Shown: positions 48,894-59,308 of the stretch, in pieces | Numbering within the stretch: the stretch's first letter is position 1 | Layout of the letters: each line of letters starts with the position of its first letter | DNA from: Haemophilus seminalis | GTDB taxonomy: Bacteria > Pseudomonadota > Gammaproteobacteria > Enterobacterales > Pasteurellaceae | Direction: 5' to 3' | DNA length: 64,000 nucleotides | NCBI RefSeq assembly: GCF_006384255.1 | Contig: NZ_VCED01000004.1 | Location: 62,001-126,000, forward strand | Position numbers and translations under genes: made by a program | Notes under the pieces: model-generated | The model's input: only the letters and a program-made list of their open reading frames with translations | The model's database searches: none | What the model was told of the DNA's origin: nothing

Positions 48894-49502
48894 ATGAAAA
48901 TGAAATCCCTTTTTGTGGCAATGATAACGTTTTTTTCTGCCGCACCTTTTGCTCATTGGCAACCCATCGGAAATGCCGAATACACGTGGGGGCCGTTCCA
49001 TGTTTATACCATTGGCTTATTTTCCGAAACGGGCACTTATCAAGAAAATGAACGCCCATTAATGCTCTCTTTCAAATATGAAAAACCCATTGAAGGAAAA
49101 AATTTTGCGATTACTCTTATTAAAGAAATCGAAACCTTAAAACTTAATGATGGCGATACTCAAAGCTGGCTCAAAGAAATGCAATCCACATTTCCGGATT
49201 TTTCCCCAAACGATATTTTGAACTATATTGCCTTACCAGATAGAGGTTACTTTGTATTAAATGATACAGTTTTGGAACACGATTTTGATGCTAAATTTAA
49301 TCAAGCATTTATCGGCATCTGGCTTGCACCGAATAGTACTTTTGTAAAACTTCAGCCACAATTATTAGGCAAAATGAAAAGCAATCATGAAGCGGCTGAA
49401 TTTTATCTCAAACCAGAAATTGAATCCTTTGATGAACAAGATTCAATGCCTGAACTGCCGCCAAACTATCTGTTAAATCAAGAGAAAAAATCCTTTGGAT
49501 AA
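48894..49502 (+). CDS. Exported protein, chalcone-isomerase-like
   Basis: 202 residues with an N-terminal signal peptide (SLFVAMITFFSAAPFAHW). The body reads NAEYTWGPFHVYTIGLFSETG and then SFKYEKPIEGKNFAITLIKEIE, which resembles the bacterial chalcone isomerase-like family (often annotated from such patterns). Enzyme activity is not expected in that bacterial family. No clear partner gene. Confidence 0.65.
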   Translation: MKMKSLFVAMITFFSAAPFAHWQPIGNAEYTWGPFHVYTIGLFSETGTYQENERPLMLSFKYEKPIEGKNFAITLIKEIETLKLNDGDTQSWLKEMQSTFPDFSPNDILNYIALPDRGYFVLNDTVLEHDFDAKFNQAFIGIWLAPNSTFVKLQPQLLGKMKSNHEAAEFYLKPEIESFDEQDSMPELPPNYLLNQEKKSFG

Positions 49503-49509
49503 ATAAAAA

Positions 49510-49540
49510 CGCCGCCTTTTATTAAAAAGTGCGGCGATTT
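49510..49540. terminator. Terminator between the exported protein gene and folE
   Basis: CGCCGC (49510-49515) pairs with GCGGCG (49531-49536) around an A/T-rich internal stem, followed by ATTTTATTT. It lies between convergent stops. Confidence 0.65.
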
Positions 49541-49550
49541 TATTTCCATT

Positions 49551-50207
49551 TTATTTTTGAATAGTAGCAAGAAATTCTTTACGCGTATCACGATCTTTTA
49601 AAAATACGCCTCCATAAGCAGAAGTAATAGTATAACTATTTGTATCTTTAATTCCTCGCGCTTTCACACAAAAGTGTGTTGCCTTAATATAAACGGCGAC
49701 ATCCTCTGTTTCTAAAATAGTTTGAAAAGCTGTAAGAAGTTGTTCTGTTAGCCTTTCTTGCACCTGTGGGCGCTGTGCAAAAAACGACACAATACGATTA
49801 ATCTTCGAAAGACCAATAACCCAATCTTTTGGATAGTATGCTACACAAACTTTACCATCAATCGTCACAAAGTGATGCTCACAAGTACTCGTCAATGTAA
49901 CATCATTAACCTGCACCATTTCGCTCACTTTCATTTGGTTTTTAATTTTTGTCATTTTAGGGAAATTTGCATAATCCATTCCACTAAAAATCTCATCAAT
50001 AAACATTTTTGCCAAACGATTAGGTGTTTCTTCAAGACTATCATCTCGTAAATCCAATCCAATTAGTTTCATCACTTCATGCATATGTTTTGCAATACCT
50101 AAGCGACGCACTTCTTTACATTGGTTTAGATCTATCATCGGCGTTTCAATGCCCTTAGCAATTAAAGCATTGCGCACACTTATTGCATCTTGTGAAATAT
50201 CGGTCAT
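49551..50207 (-). CDS. folE: GTP cyclohydrolase I
   Basis: First enzyme of tetrahydrofolate synthesis, converting GTP to dihydroneopterin triphosphate. 218 residues. Zinc ligands are seen in [13 protein letters not shown] and in [32 protein letters not shown] is a strong family signature. It is divergent from moeA. Confidence 0.96.
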   Translation of the reverse strand: MTDISQDAISVRNALIAKGIETPMIDLNQCKEVRRLGIAKHMHEVMKLIGLDLRDDSLEETPNRLAKMFIDEIFSGMDYANFPKMTKIKNQMKVSEMVQVNDVTLTSTCEHHFVTIDGKVCVAYYPKDWVIGLSKINRIVSFFAQRPQVQERLTEQLLTAFQTILETEDVAVYIKATHFCVKARGIKDTNSYTITSAYGGVFLKDRDTRKEFLATIQK

Positions 50208-50356
50208 AACAGTCTTTCCTAAAAAAATAATGCGTTATTCTAACAAAGGATAAAGCGAACGCAAAATGAGAAAAATCACTAAGTAAAATGAAATCTTTAG
50301 TTTTAAGATTTTTCAGACTACAATACTTTAAATTTTACTCTAATTAAGGAATCTCT

Positions 50357-51571
50357 ATGCTCACCTTGGATCAAGCTCGTAATAATATGCTAGAACAGCT
50401 CTCCTTTCCTACACAAATTGAAACGCTTAATTTACAACAAGCCGCTAATAGAATTTGTGCAGAAGATGTTATTTCCCCTATTAATGTCCCTTCTTTCGAT
50501 AATTCTGCGATGGATGGCTATGCTGTACGTTTAGCTGATTTAGAAAAATCACTGACCCTTTCTGTTGCAGGTAAATCCTTTGCAGGAATACCATTTCAAG
50601 GCTCATGGCCTGCTCAGAGTGCAATAAGAATCATGACTGGGGCAATGATTCCTGAAGGTGCTGATGCGGTCGTAATGCAAGAACAAGTCAACGTAAATGA
50701 AGACGGAACAATCACCTTCTCTGAATTACCTAAAATCAATCAAAATATTCGTCGTATTGGAGAGGATGTTAAAAAAGGGGATATAGTATTAACACAAGGT
50801 GATGAATTAAATGCCGTTTCTTTACCATTATTAGCTTCTTTGGGTATCTCAGAAGTAAAATGTTATCATCGATTAAAAGTAGCCATACTTTCCACTGGGG
50901 ATGAACTTGTCGAGGTAGGTAAACCGTTACAAATTGGACAGATTTACGATACAAACCGATTCACCGTAAAATTACTGCTAGAAAAACTTCATTGTGAAGT
51001 TATTGATTTAGGATTATTACCAGACAATGAGGCTGAATTTGAAAAAGCCTTTATATCTGCACAAAAGCAGGCTGATTTAGTGATTACCAGTGGTGGGGTA
51101 TCTGTTGGAGAAGCCGATTTCACTAAAACAGTATTAGAAAAAGTAGGTGAAATTAATTTCTGGAAACTTGCCATTAAACCTGGTAAACCTTTCGCTTTTG
51201 GTAAACTAGAAAATGCATGGTTTTGTGGCTTACCTGGTAACCCTGTCTCTGCACTTGTTACTTTTTATCAACTCGTTCAGCCCCTTATTGCAAAATTGCA
51301 AGGTCAAAAACGATGGAAAAATCCAGCACGTTTTTCAGCAATTGCTTCAACAAACTTAAAAAAAGCTCCTGGTCGATTAGATTTCCAACGAGGTTTTTAT
51401 CACATCAACTCACAAGGACAAATTGAGGTTAAGTCGGTTGGGTTTCAAGGATCTCACTTATTTAGTGCATTCATAAAAAGTAATTGTTTTATTGTATTAG
51501 AACAAGAGCGTGGCAATGTATCAGCAGGTGAACGTGTAACCATAGAACTCTTCAATCATTTATTGGGGTAA
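50357..51571 (+). CDS. moeA: Molybdopterin molybdenumtransferase
   Basis: Inserts molybdate into adenylated molybdopterin. 404 residues with SFDNSAMDGYAV at the N-terminal active region, RIMTGAMIPEGADAVVMQE, and the MoCF-fold GDELVEVG and TSGGVSVGEADF. moeB follows after 3 bp, as in E. coli. Confidence 0.96.
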   Translation: MLTLDQARNNMLEQLSFPTQIETLNLQQAANRICAEDVISPINVPSFDNSAMDGYAVRLADLEKSLTLSVAGKSFAGIPFQGSWPAQSAIRIMTGAMIPEGADAVVMQEQVNVNEDGTITFSELPKINQNIRRIGEDVKKGDIVLTQGDELNAVSLPLLASLGISEVKCYHRLKVAILSTGDELVEVGKPLQIGQIYDTNRFTVKLLLEKLHCEVIDLGLLPDNEAEFEKAFISAQKQADLVITSGGVSVGEADFTKTVLEKVGEINFWKLAIKPGKPFAFGKLENAWFCGLPGNPVSALVTFYQLVQPLIAKLQGQKRWKNPARFSAIASTNLKKAPGRLDFQRGFYHINSQGQIEVKSVGFQGSHLFSAFIKSNCFIVLEQERGNVSAGERVTIELFNHLLG

Positions 51572-51574
51572 CCT

Positions 51575-52306
51575 ATGACTGAATTAAGTTACGAAGAAGA
51601 GCTACGATATAACCGGCAAATTATTCTTAAATCGATTGATTTTGAAGGACAAGAAAAACTAAAAGAGAGCAAAATGCTCATTGTAGGTTTAGGTGGATTA
51701 GGCTGTTCGGCTAGTCAATATTTAGCCGCTTCAGGTATAGGGCATCTAACCCTATTAGATTTTGACCATGTTTCACTTTCCAATCTACAACGTCAAGTGC
51801 TTCATTGTGATGCTAGACTGAATATGCCAAAAGTTGAATCTGCTAAAATAGCCCTAGAACAGCTTAACCCACATATTGATATTCAAACAATAAATGCAAA
51901 ACTAACCGAAGAAAAACTGGCCGAATTAATACCGCACTTTGATCTAGTCTTAGATTGCACTGATAACGTCGATATTCGTAATCAACTTGATCGCCAATGC
52001 GAGAAAGCGCATATTCCCTTAATCTCTGGTGCGGCAATCCGAATGGAAGGGCAGATTTCAGTCTTTACCTATGAATCAAATACACCAACCTATCGTGAAC
52101 TAAGTAAATTATTTGGGCAGAACATATTAAGTTGTGTAGAAGCAGGAGTAATAGCCCCAATTGTTGGGATTGTTGGTTCTATTCAAGCATTAGAAGCTAT
52201 TAAAGTGCGTTTAAAAATTGGCAAGAATTTATGTGGTAGATTACTCATTATTGATGGCTTTTCAATGAACATTCGAGAAATAAAATTACCAATAAATAAC
52301 CCTTAG
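51575..52306 (+). CDS. moeB: Molybdopterin-synthase adenylyltransferase, lacking zinc cysteines
   Basis: Adenylates the C-terminus of MoaD. 243 residues with the nucleotide-binding GLGGLGCSASQYLAASGIG and LLDFDHVSLSNLQRQ. In E. coli MoeB a structural zinc is held by Cys172, Cys175, Cys244 and Cys247. Here the matching positions 172 and 175 are Thr and Glu (TPTYREL), and the protein ends at residue 243, so all four are missing. The fold may be stable without zinc. Third in line is the DNA-mimic gene. Confidence 0.94.
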   Translation: MTELSYEEELRYNRQIILKSIDFEGQEKLKESKMLIVGLGGLGCSASQYLAASGIGHLTLLDFDHVSLSNLQRQVLHCDARLNMPKVESAKIALEQLNPHIDIQTINAKLTEEKLAELIPHFDLVLDCTDNVDIRNQLDRQCEKAHIPLISGAAIRMEGQISVFTYESNTPTYRELSKLFGQNILSCVEAGVIAPIVGIVGSIQALEAIKVRLKIGKNLCGRLLIIDGFSMNIREIKLPINNP

Positions 52307-52323
52307 TTTTATGAGAATATTTT

Positions 52324-52647
52324 ATGATGACTGAAATCGAAAAACTTGATCCTGATACAGCAATTGATATTGCGTACGATATTTTTCTAGAAATGGCAAG
52401 TGAAAATCTTGATCCTGCCGATATCCTTCTCTTCAACCTACAATTTGAAGAACGAGGAGCTGTTGAGTTTGTAGAAACTGCCGATAACTGGGAAGACAAA
52501 ATTGGCGTACTCATCGATCCAAATGAATATGCCGAGATTTGGGTTGGATTAGTAAACAATCAAGATGAAATGGACGATATATTTGCAAAATTTTTAATTT
52601 CTCACCGAGAAGAAAATCGTGAATTTCATGTTATCTGGAAAAAATAA
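52324..52647 (+). CDS. Double-stranded DNA mimic protein (DUF440, HI1450 type)
   Basis: A 107-residue, strongly acidic protein. The H. influenzae homologue HI1450 was described as a dsDNA mimic that can bind the HU histone-like protein. The clusters of Asp and Glu ([17 protein letters not shown] and [11 protein letters not shown]) give the expected charge. It starts 17 bp after moeB and may share its transcript, ended by the terminator at 52666-52699. Confidence 0.88.
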   Translation: MMTEIEKLDPDTAIDIAYDIFLEMASENLDPADILLFNLQFEERGAVEFVETADNWEDKIGVLIDPNEYAEIWVGLVNNQDEMDDIFAKFLISHREENREFHVIWKK

Positions 52648-52665
52648 TATCAAATACTAAAACTA

Positions 52666-52699
52666 AAAAATCCCTATTGAATTCACAATAGGGATTTTT
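52666..52699. terminator. Bidirectional terminator
   Basis: AAAAATCCCTATTG (52666-52679) and CAATAGGGATTTTT (52686-52699), a 14-bp perfect stem with a 6-base loop, between convergent genes. Confidence 0.85.
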
Positions 52700-52715
52700 C
52701 TATTTAATCACAAAA

Positions 52716-53141
52716 TTATTTAGCAGCTTCTTTCACCGCATCAATTGTTTGATTCGCTTTTTCACCTATAGATTGTTTCATTTCTTCCATTTTTGAAGAC
52801 GCTGCATTTTTGGCTTGTTCAACTTTTTCCATTGCCACATTCTTCGCATCTTCAACTTTAGCCATAGCTGCATCTTTAGTTTCAGCTATTTTTTCTGCTG
52901 CCGCTGATTTTGCAGAATCTACAGCGTTACTCGCCATATCCTTCACATCAGATACAGCTTGTTGTGCAGTAGTTTTTACATCTGCTGCAGCATTAGTTGC
53001 AGCTTCTTTCACATCCGTAACAGCTGAAGTTGCCGCTTGTTTTGCCTCTGCAACTTTTTGTGCTGCCTCATCTTTATCAAAACAACCGGTTAAAGCGACC
53101 GTTGAACCTAACACCAATGCAGCTAATGCTAATTTTTTCAT
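52716..53141 (-). CDS. Alanine/lysine-rich helical lipoprotein
   Basis: 141 residues from MKKLALAALVLG at 53141; an 8-residue longer start is less likely. Lipobox ALTGC. After Cys25 or so the protein is an uninterrupted series of imperfect repeats of about 11 residues (DVKEAATNAAA, DVKTTAQQAVS, DVKDMASNAVD), rich in Ala, Lys, Glu and Asp with almost no aromatic residues. This is similar to LEA-like or YtxH/CsbD-like amphipathic helices. It is probably an envelope stress or spacer lipoprotein. No specific function is recognised. Confidence 0.8.
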   Translation of the reverse strand: MKKLALAALVLGSTVALTGCFDKDEAAQKVAEAKQAATSAVTDVKEAATNAAADVKTTAQQAVSDVKDMASNAVDSAKSAAAEKIAETKDAAMAKVEDAKNVAMEKVEQAKNAASSKMEEMKQSIGEKANQTIDAVKEAAK

Positions 53142-53376
53142 GATAAATCTCCATCTAGTATTCATTTTGCAAAGCCCTATTGCTTTGTGTGGCGTAGTTT
53201 ACGCATATTTCTTAAAAAGGAAATAGGTAAAATAAAAATTTACATTTCTTTAAAAATCTTTACAAACAAAAATACAACTAGCCAATTGATAAATAAAGTA
53301 TATTTATAAAGTTCCATGAAAAATATTTATTTTTTGTAAAGATAAACAACCATTAATTTAATTATTAATAATACAA

Positions 53377-53856
53377 TTAGAACAACGTATCTGCATTTTT
53401 ATACATGAGAATTTTTGCATATTGTCCAGACCAATTTAAATATGCAATAGTGGCTGGGTAAAAACTGATTGGATTTCGCTTTCCATAGAGCTCCGCTACA
53501 ATTTCACCGACTAAAGGTAAATGAGAAATAATAAATATAGATTTTATACCTTCATTACGCAATACAGAAAAATAATCCGTCACCATTTCTGCATTGCCAT
53601 AAGGTGTAACACCGTCCCAAATTTCTATTTTTGATGATAGTTCACCATTAAAAGCCTGATTTACCTGCTCGAAGGTTTCTTGTGCTCGCACATAAGGACT
53701 AATAATAATACGATCTGGCGTGGCTAACTCTAACTGTTTTCTTAACCATTGCCCCTGAGTAAAGGCTTGTTTAATACCATAGGCAGTTAAGCGACGAGCT
53801 TTATCGCTATTAGCCATTACTTCAGCCTCGCCATGACGCATAATAAAAATATTCAT
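53377..53856 (-). CDS. sixA: Phosphohistidine phosphatase SixA
   Basis: A histidine phosphatase-superfamily protein that in E. coli removes phosphate from phosphohistidine proteins. The active site RHGEAEVMANSDKARRLT near residue 6 and ISHLPLVGEIV later are intact. 159 residues from MNIFIMRHGE at 53856, preceded by AGGAAA; a 12-residue N-terminal extension is rejected. It is downstream of glmM on the same strand. Confidence 0.9.
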   Translation of the reverse strand: MNIFIMRHGEAEVMANSDKARRLTAYGIKQAFTQGQWLRKQLELATPDRIIISPYVRAQETFEQVNQAFNGELSSKIEIWDGVTPYGNAEMVTDYFSVLRNEGIKSIFIISHLPLVGEIVAELYGKRNPISFYPATIAYLNWSGQYAKILMYKNADTLF

Positions 53857-53884
53857 TTGCTTTCCTAAGTATTTGATAAAAATA

Positions 53885-53908
53885 AACCGCACTAAATAAA
53901 GTGCGGTT
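53885..53908 (-). terminator. Paired uptake sequences between glmM and sixA
   Basis: AACCGCAC (53885-53892) and GTGCGGTT (53901-53908) with a short AT loop. On the minus strand it follows the glmM stop, so it may terminate or attenuate before sixA. Confidence 0.6.
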
Positions 53909-53914
53909 AAAAAA

Positions 53915-55249
53915 TTAATGAGATTTCACTGCTTCTGCAATTTCTTCTGCACATTGTTGTGCAAGTGCAGCATCTTGGCATTCCACCATAACGCGAATAA
54001 GTGGTTCTGTACCCGATTTACGCAATAAAATACGGCCTTTACCTTCTAAACGTTTTTCAACGTCTGCGGCAACAGATTTTACAGCATCACTTTCAAGTGG
54101 ATTTTCCCCACCTGCAAAACGTACATTGATTAACACTTGAGGGAATAATTTAACCGCACTCGCTAATTCATTTAATGATAATTTATGCTGAGCCATCGCC
54201 GCCAATACAGCTAATGACGCAACAATGCCATCGCCAGTTGTATTTTTATCCGCAATGATAATATGTCCTGAATTCTCACCACCAAGCGTCCAATCGTTTT
54301 CAACCATTTTTTCCAATACATAACGATCGCCCACATTTGCGCGTAAGAAAGGAACACCAAGCATTTTCAACGCAATCTCTAAGCTCATATTACTCATTAA
54401 TGTGCCAACGACACCGCCTTTTAATTGACCTGAGCGTAATGCTTCACGCGCAATAATAAAGAGAATTTGGTCGCCATCGATTTTATTTCCTAAATGATCG
54501 ACCATCATAATGCGGTCACCATCGCCATCATAAGCTAAGCCAACGTCAGCTTTCATTTCAACTACTTTAGCTTGCAATGCTGTCACATCCGTTGCGCCAC
54601 ATTTTTCATTAATGTTCAAACCATTTGGATCTGTACCAATTTCAATGACTTCCGCACCAAGCTCTCTCAACACGTTAGGCGCAATATGGTAGGTTGCACC
54701 ATTTGCACAATCTACCACGATCTTATAACCATCCAAGCCTAAGTGTGCTGGGAATGTGCCTTTACAAAACTCAATGTAACGTCCTGCTGCGTCATTAATA
54801 CGGCTTGCTTTACCTAATTCAGCAGATTCCACGCAATCCATCGGTTGCTCTAACATCGCTTCAATGGCTTCTTCAATTTCATCAGGTAATTTAGTACCTT
54901 TTGCTGAAAAGAATTTAATGCCATTATCATAATAAGGATTATGAGAGGCTGAGATCACGATACCCGCTTCAGCACGGAAAGTTCTAGTTAAATAAGCAAT
55001 AGCAGGTGTAGGCATAGGGCCGGTAAATGCAGCAGATAAACCCGCAGCAGCCAAACCTGCTTCAAGGGCTGATTCCAACATGTATCCCGAAATTCGGGTA
55101 TCTTTACCGATTAGAACCATTTTAGAACCTTGGGAAGCTAATACTTTTCCCGCAGCCCAGCCTAATTTTAATGCGAAATCTGGTGTGATTGGATAAGTGC
55201 CCACTTTTCCACGTACACCATCTGTTCCAAAATATTTACGATTTGCCAT
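53915..55249 (-). CDS. glmM: Phosphoglucosamine mutase
   Basis: Converts glucosamine-6-phosphate to glucosamine-1-phosphate for UDP-GlcNAc, peptidoglycan and LOS synthesis. 444 residues. The phosphoserine is in [18 protein letters not shown] near residue 102. The metal loop DGDGDR and [12 protein letters not shown] at the phosphate-binding end are present. Preceded by folP, as in E. coli (ftsH-folP-glmM). Confidence 0.96.
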   Translation of the reverse strand: MANRKYFGTDGVRGKVGTYPITPDFALKLGWAAGKVLASQGSKMVLIGKDTRISGYMLESALEAGLAAAGLSAAFTGPMPTPAIAYLTRTFRAEAGIVISASHNPYYDNGIKFFSAKGTKLPDEIEEAIEAMLEQPMDCVESAELGKASRINDAAGRYIEFCKGTFPAHLGLDGYKIVVDCANGATYHIAPNVLRELGAEVIEIGTDPNGLNINEKCGATDVTALQAKVVEMKADVGLAYDGDGDRIMMVDHLGNKIDGDQILFIIAREALRSGQLKGGVVGTLMSNMSLEIALKMLGVPFLRANVGDRYVLEKMVENDWTLGGENSGHIIIADKNTTGDGIVASLAVLAAMAQHKLSLNELASAVKLFPQVLINVRFAGGENPLESDAVKSVAADVEKRLEGKGRILLRKSGTEPLIRVMVECQDAALAQQCAEEIAEAVKSH

Positions 55250-55281
55250 AATACAATTCCTTTAATTTTTTTATAAAACCA

Positions 55282-56109
55282 TCAGGCATTTTCTGTCGCC
55301 TGCCAAACTTTGAGCATATCTGATGTTGCCGCAACATCATGTACGCGTAAAATTTTTGCACCTTTTTGTGCTGCAATAAGCGCACCTGCCGCACTACCTA
55401 TCACTCGCTGATCGACGGGTTTATCAAGCACAGCGCCAATCATTGATTTGCGAGATAATCCCGCTAATACTGGATAGCCCATCTGACAAAATTCATTCAG
55501 ATTTTGTAATAATTGATAATTATGCAGTACAGACTTACCAAAACCAAATCCCATGTCCCAAATTAAGTTTTCTTTTTTAACACCAGCAGAAAGACATTCA
55601 TCAGTACGTTTCTGTAAAAAAGCTAATACATCTTGTACGACATTTTCATAATGAGGATTTGCCTGCATCGTTCTAGGTTGACCTTGCATATGCATAATAC
55701 AAACAGGTAAAGCAAGTTTTACTGCGGTTTCTAACGCATTTGGCTCTTGCAAAGCACGAATATCATTAATCAAATCCATTCCAACATTCGCTGCTTCACG
55801 CATCACAACTGCTTTTGAGGAATCGACAGAAATCCAGCAATCAAAACGGCTTCGCACCGCCTCCACTACTGGCACAACACGATGCAATTCCTCTTGTTCA
55901 GAGACTTCATCCGCATTAGGACGCGTAGATTCACCGCCAATATCAATAATTGTCGCACCTTCTTCCAACATTTTTTCAACTTGAAAAAGCGCTTTATCCA
56001 AACTAAAAAACTGTCCGATATCAGAAAAAGAATCAGGCGTAAAATTAAGGATTCCCATAATCTGAGGAACACTTAAATCAAGACATTTATTATTCGCGTA
56101 AAGTTTCAT
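55282..56109 (-). CDS. folP: Dihydropteroate synthase
   Basis: Joins p-aminobenzoate to dihydropterin pyrophosphate in folate synthesis; the sulfonamide target. 275 residues. GILNFTPDSFSDIGQF near the N-terminus and IIDIGGESTRP are classical DHPS signatures. Residues about 60-66 look wild-type, with no obvious sulfonamide-resistance insertion. Located between ftsH and glmM. Confidence 0.95.
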   Translation of the reverse strand: MKLYANNKCLDLSVPQIMGILNFTPDSFSDIGQFFSLDKALFQVEKMLEEGATIIDIGGESTRPNADEVSEQEELHRVVPVVEAVRSRFDCWISVDSSKAVVMREAANVGMDLINDIRALQEPNALETAVKLALPVCIMHMQGQPRTMQANPHYENVVQDVLAFLQKRTDECLSAGVKKENLIWDMGFGFGKSVLHNYQLLQNLNEFCQMGYPVLAGLSRKSMIGAVLDKPVDQRVIGSAAGALIAAQKGAKILRVHDVAATSDMLKVWQATENA

Positions 56110-56188
56110 AAAGTGCGGTGGATTTTTAGATTAATTTTAGTCGGGCGATTATAGCGGAATACGCTGAAGAAAAAAATCATTAGGGAAA

Positions 56189-56218
56189 AATAAAGCCTTT
56201 CCGAAGAAAGGCCTTATT
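56189..56218 (-). terminator. Terminator of ftsH
   Basis: A 13-bp stem of 56189-56201 with 56206-56218 (AATAAAGCCTTTC and GAAAGGCCTTATT, one G-T pair) and loop CGAA. On the minus strand a T-rich run follows. Confidence 0.8.
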
Positions 56219-56232
56219 GATTAGAGAATTGA

Positions 56233-58134
56233 TTAGGAATTAGAATCTACCGAATTTTCACCCGCACTTTGAGCATTATTGCTATTTGCATAAGCAGCTT
56301 GCCCAATGTGCTCTTCCCATCCAGATGGCGGAGTGACTGGTTCACGATTCATCAATTGTTTGATTTGTTCTTCTTCAATGGTTTCATATTTGACTAACGC
56401 ATCTTTCATGGCGTGAAGAATATCCATATTGTCGATCAAAATCTGTCTTGCTCTCGCATAGTTACGATTTACAATTGCACGAACTTCTTCATCAATTGCA
56501 TGAGCCGTTTCATCTGACATATGTTTTGCTTTCGCCATTGAACGACCTAAGAAAACCTCGCCCTCATCTTCCGTATAAAGAATTGGACCTAATTTGTCAG
56601 AGAATCCCCATTGCGTCACCATATTACGCGCGATATTAGTCGCTACTTTAATATCATTTGATGCACCTGTTGAGATATTTTCTTCACCATAAATCAAATC
56701 TTCTGCCAAACGACCTGCATACAGGGTAGAAAGCTTACTTTCTAATTGTTTTTGGCTAATACTAATTTGATCACCTTCAGGCAAGAAGAACGTCACACCC
56801 AACGCTCTGCCACGGGGAATAATAGTCACTTTGTGTACAGGATCATGCTCAGGAACTAAATAACCCACAATCGCATGACCTGCTTCATGATAAGCAGTCG
56901 ACTCTTTTTGTTTATCCGTCATAATCATGGTACGACGCTCTGGCCCCATATTGATCTTATCTTTCGCTTTTTCAAACTCAAGCATGGTTACCGTACGTTT
57001 ATTTACTCGAGCAGCAAATAAGGCAGCCTCATTCACTAAATTTGCTAAATCTGCACCGGAATAGCCAGGCGTACCACGCGCCAATGTCATTGCATCAACA
57101 TCTTGTGCTACAGGCACTTTGCGCATATGTACTTTTAAGATTTGCTCACGACCTTTTACATCAGGCAGACCAACAACAACTTGTCGGTCAAAACGGCCTG
57201 GACGAGTTAAGGCTGGATCAAGTACATCTGGACGGTTAGTCGCTGCAATAACAATTACACCATCATTACCGCTAAATCCATCCATTTCAACTAGCATTTG
57301 GTTTAAGGTTTGTTCACGCTCATCATGTCCACCGCCTAAACCTGCACCGCGTTGACGCCCCACAGCATCAATTTCATCAATAAAGATTAAGCAAGGTGCA
57401 TTTTTCTTAGCCTGTTCAAACATATCACGTACACGAGATGCCCCAACACCCACAAACATTTCTACGAAATCAGAACCAGAAATAGTGAAGAATGGAACTT
57501 TTGCTTCCCCTGCAATAGCACGAGCCAATAAGGTTTTACCAGTACCAGGAGGACCAACCATCAGAATACCTTTTGGAATTTTACCGCCCAAGTTTTGGAA
57601 TTTATTCGGATCACGCAAGAAATCAACGATTTCGCCTACCTCTTCTTTTGCTTCATCGCAACCAGCAACATCCGCAAAAGTAACCTTAATCTGATCTTGA
57701 TTCAGCATTTTGGCGCGGCTTTTACCAAAGCTCATCGCCTTGCCGCCACCACCTTGCATTTGGCGCATAAAGAATACCCATACACCAACAAGGAATAACA
57801 TTGGGAACCAAGAAATTAAAATTTGAGATAAGAAACCACGTTTTTCAAATGGCGTACCTTCCACCTTCACTTTTTTGCTTAATAAATCATCAAGCAATTT
57901 TTTATCTTCAAGTGGGGGCATTACGGTTGAATATTTAGATCCATCCGTTTTCGTTACCGTAATTTCATTGGCATCAAAACGAGCTTCTGTCACTTGTCCA
58001 TTGCTTACATCGTAAACAAAGGTTGTATAATCAGTAGAATTATCTACCGAGGAGGAATTAAAACTCTGGTATGCTGTCATCATAATGACCGCTACTACCA
58101 CCCAAAGCACCAGATTTTTGACCATATCGTTCAA
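56233..58134 (-). CDS. ftsH: Membrane AAA protease FtsH
   Basis: An ATP-dependent zinc metalloprotease that degrades membrane and regulatory proteins. Two N-terminal membrane segments (near residues 7-25 and 105-125) are followed by the AAA domain, with Walker A GPPGTGKT, Walker [13 protein letters not shown] and the SRH region. The zinc site HEAGH is near residue 417. 633 residues. Upstream is rlmE in the common rlmE-ftsH order. Confidence 0.97.
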   Translation of the reverse strand: MNDMVKNLVLWVVVAVIMMTAYQSFNSSSVDNSTDYTTFVYDVSNGQVTEARFDANEITVTKTDGSKYSTVMPPLEDKKLLDDLLSKKVKVEGTPFEKRGFLSQILISWFPMLFLVGVWVFFMRQMQGGGGKAMSFGKSRAKMLNQDQIKVTFADVAGCDEAKEEVGEIVDFLRDPNKFQNLGGKIPKGILMVGPPGTGKTLLARAIAGEAKVPFFTISGSDFVEMFVGVGASRVRDMFEQAKKNAPCLIFIDEIDAVGRQRGAGLGGGHDEREQTLNQMLVEMDGFSGNDGVIVIAATNRPDVLDPALTRPGRFDRQVVVGLPDVKGREQILKVHMRKVPVAQDVDAMTLARGTPGYSGADLANLVNEAALFAARVNKRTVTMLEFEKAKDKINMGPERRTMIMTDKQKESTAYHEAGHAIVGYLVPEHDPVHKVTIIPRGRALGVTFFLPEGDQISISQKQLESKLSTLYAGRLAEDLIYGEENISTGASNDIKVATNIARNMVTQWGFSDKLGPILYTEDEGEVFLGRSMAKAKHMSDETAHAIDEEVRAIVNRNYARARQILIDNMDILHAMKDALVKYETIEEEQIKQLMNREPVTPPSGWEEHIGQAAYANSNNAQSAGENSVDSNS

Positions 58135-58214
58135 AGTCTAACCTACCTTTCCTAAGTTAAAAAATTTTTTACAAGATACTACACATCATTAGCGATGAAA
58201 AGCTATCAAAGCAA

Positions 58215-58844
58215 TTAGCCTTTATAGCCAGTCGCCACAATATATACTTCACGAGAGCGTCCGCGTGATGCTTCAGGCTTACGCACTTTCACCACATTAA
58301 ATAAAGAACGAATTTCTCTTAAATATTCATCAAAGCCTTCACCTTGGAAAACTTTAACAACAAAGCTTCCTTTGGTTGCCAAGACTTGTTTACACATATC
58401 TAAAGCAAGCTCGACCAAATACATTGCGCGCGGAATATCCACCGATGGCATTCCACTAAAATTGGGTGCCATATCAGACATCACAACATCAACTTTATCT
58501 TCGCCTACGCGCGCTAATAAAGCATTCAAAACATTTTCATCACGGAAATCGCCTTGCAGAAAATCAACACCTACAATGGGATCCATTTCCAAAATATCAC
58601 AAGCAATCACTCGACCTTTTCCACCAATCTGTCCCACCACATATTGCGACCAACCGCCAGGTGCAGCGCCAAGATCGACCACAGTCATTCCTTGTTTAAA
58701 TAATTTATCCGTTTGTTGAATTTCATCAATCTTAAAATAAGCGCGTGAACGTAACTTTTGCTTATGCGCTTTTTGCACAAATTGATCACTAAAATGTTCA
58801 TTTAGCCAGCGAGAAGAACTCGCTGAACGTTTTTTCTTTCCCAT
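58215..58844 (-). CDS. rlmE: 23S rRNA (uridine-2'-O)-methyltransferase
   Basis: Methylates U2552 of 23S rRNA. 209 residues. The SAM site [16 protein letters not shown] near residue 57 and the catalytic K-D-K-E set (Lys in YFKID, Asp in VVMSDMAPN, Lys in [12 protein letters not shown], Glu in SRGRSREVY) are visible. First of the rlmE-ftsH pair; divergent from yhbY, as in E. coli. Confidence 0.95.
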   Translation of the reverse strand: MGKKKRSASSSRWLNEHFSDQFVQKAHKQKLRSRAYFKIDEIQQTDKLFKQGMTVVDLGAAPGGWSQYVVGQIGGKGRVIACDILEMDPIVGVDFLQGDFRDENVLNALLARVGEDKVDVVMSDMAPNFSGMPSVDIPRAMYLVELALDMCKQVLATKGSFVVKVFQGEGFDEYLREIRSLFNVVKVRKPEASRGRSREVYIVATGYKG

Positions 58845-58970
58845 AATCTTCTATTTTTGGTAGTAGTTTTGCTTATATTTGGTTACAATCTGCCGAATTC
58901 AAGCCGAGGCTGATTGAAATCAGTGAAAAACATTGAGAAAATCAACCGCTCTTTTTAATTAGGAATCCTT

Positions 58971-59270
58971 ATGACAACCTTATCAACCAAACAAAAACAA
59001 TTTTTAAAAGGTCTTGCGCACCATCTTAACCCAGTAGTTATGCTTGGTGGAAATGGCTTAACCGAAGGCGTACTTGCTGAAATTGAAAATGCACTTAATC
59101 ATCACGAACTCATTAAAGTAAAAGTTGCTGGTGCAGATCGCGAGACAAAACAACTTATTATCGATGCGATTGTGCGTGAAACTAAAGCAGCACAAGTACA
59201 AACTATCGGGCATATTTTGGTGCTTTATCGCCCAAGCGAAGAAGCAAAAATTCAGCTTCCACGCAAATAA
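58971..59270 (+). CDS. yhbY: Ribosome assembly RNA-binding protein YhbY
   Basis: A 99-residue CRM-domain protein that binds pre-50S particles. The GxxG RNA-binding loop is seen in VVMLGGNGLTEGVLAEIE, and IDAIVRETKAAQVQTIGHILVLYR is the family C-terminal half. It is terminated by paired uptake sequences at 59275-59306. Confidence 0.94.
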   Translation: MTTLSTKQKQFLKGLAHHLNPVVMLGGNGLTEGVLAEIENALNHHELIKVKVAGADRETKQLIIDAIVRETKAAQVQTIGHILVLYRPSEEAKIQLPRK

Positions 59271-59274
59271 CAAC

Positions 59275-59306
59275 AAAAGTGCGGTCATTTTTAACCGCAC
59301 TTTTTT
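59275..59306. terminator. Paired uptake sequences between yhbY and greA
   Basis: AAAAGTGCGGT (59275-59285) and ACCGCACTTTT (59294-59304) form an 11-bp perfect stem with an 8-base loop and a T run. It can work for both convergent genes. Confidence 0.85.
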
Positions 59307-59308
59307 AT

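Noticed and set aside
55866-56076. ORFs antisense to or out of frame with folP, and similar frames in ftsH, valS and uup
   Set aside because: They are shadows of strongly conserved genes and carry no recognisable domains.
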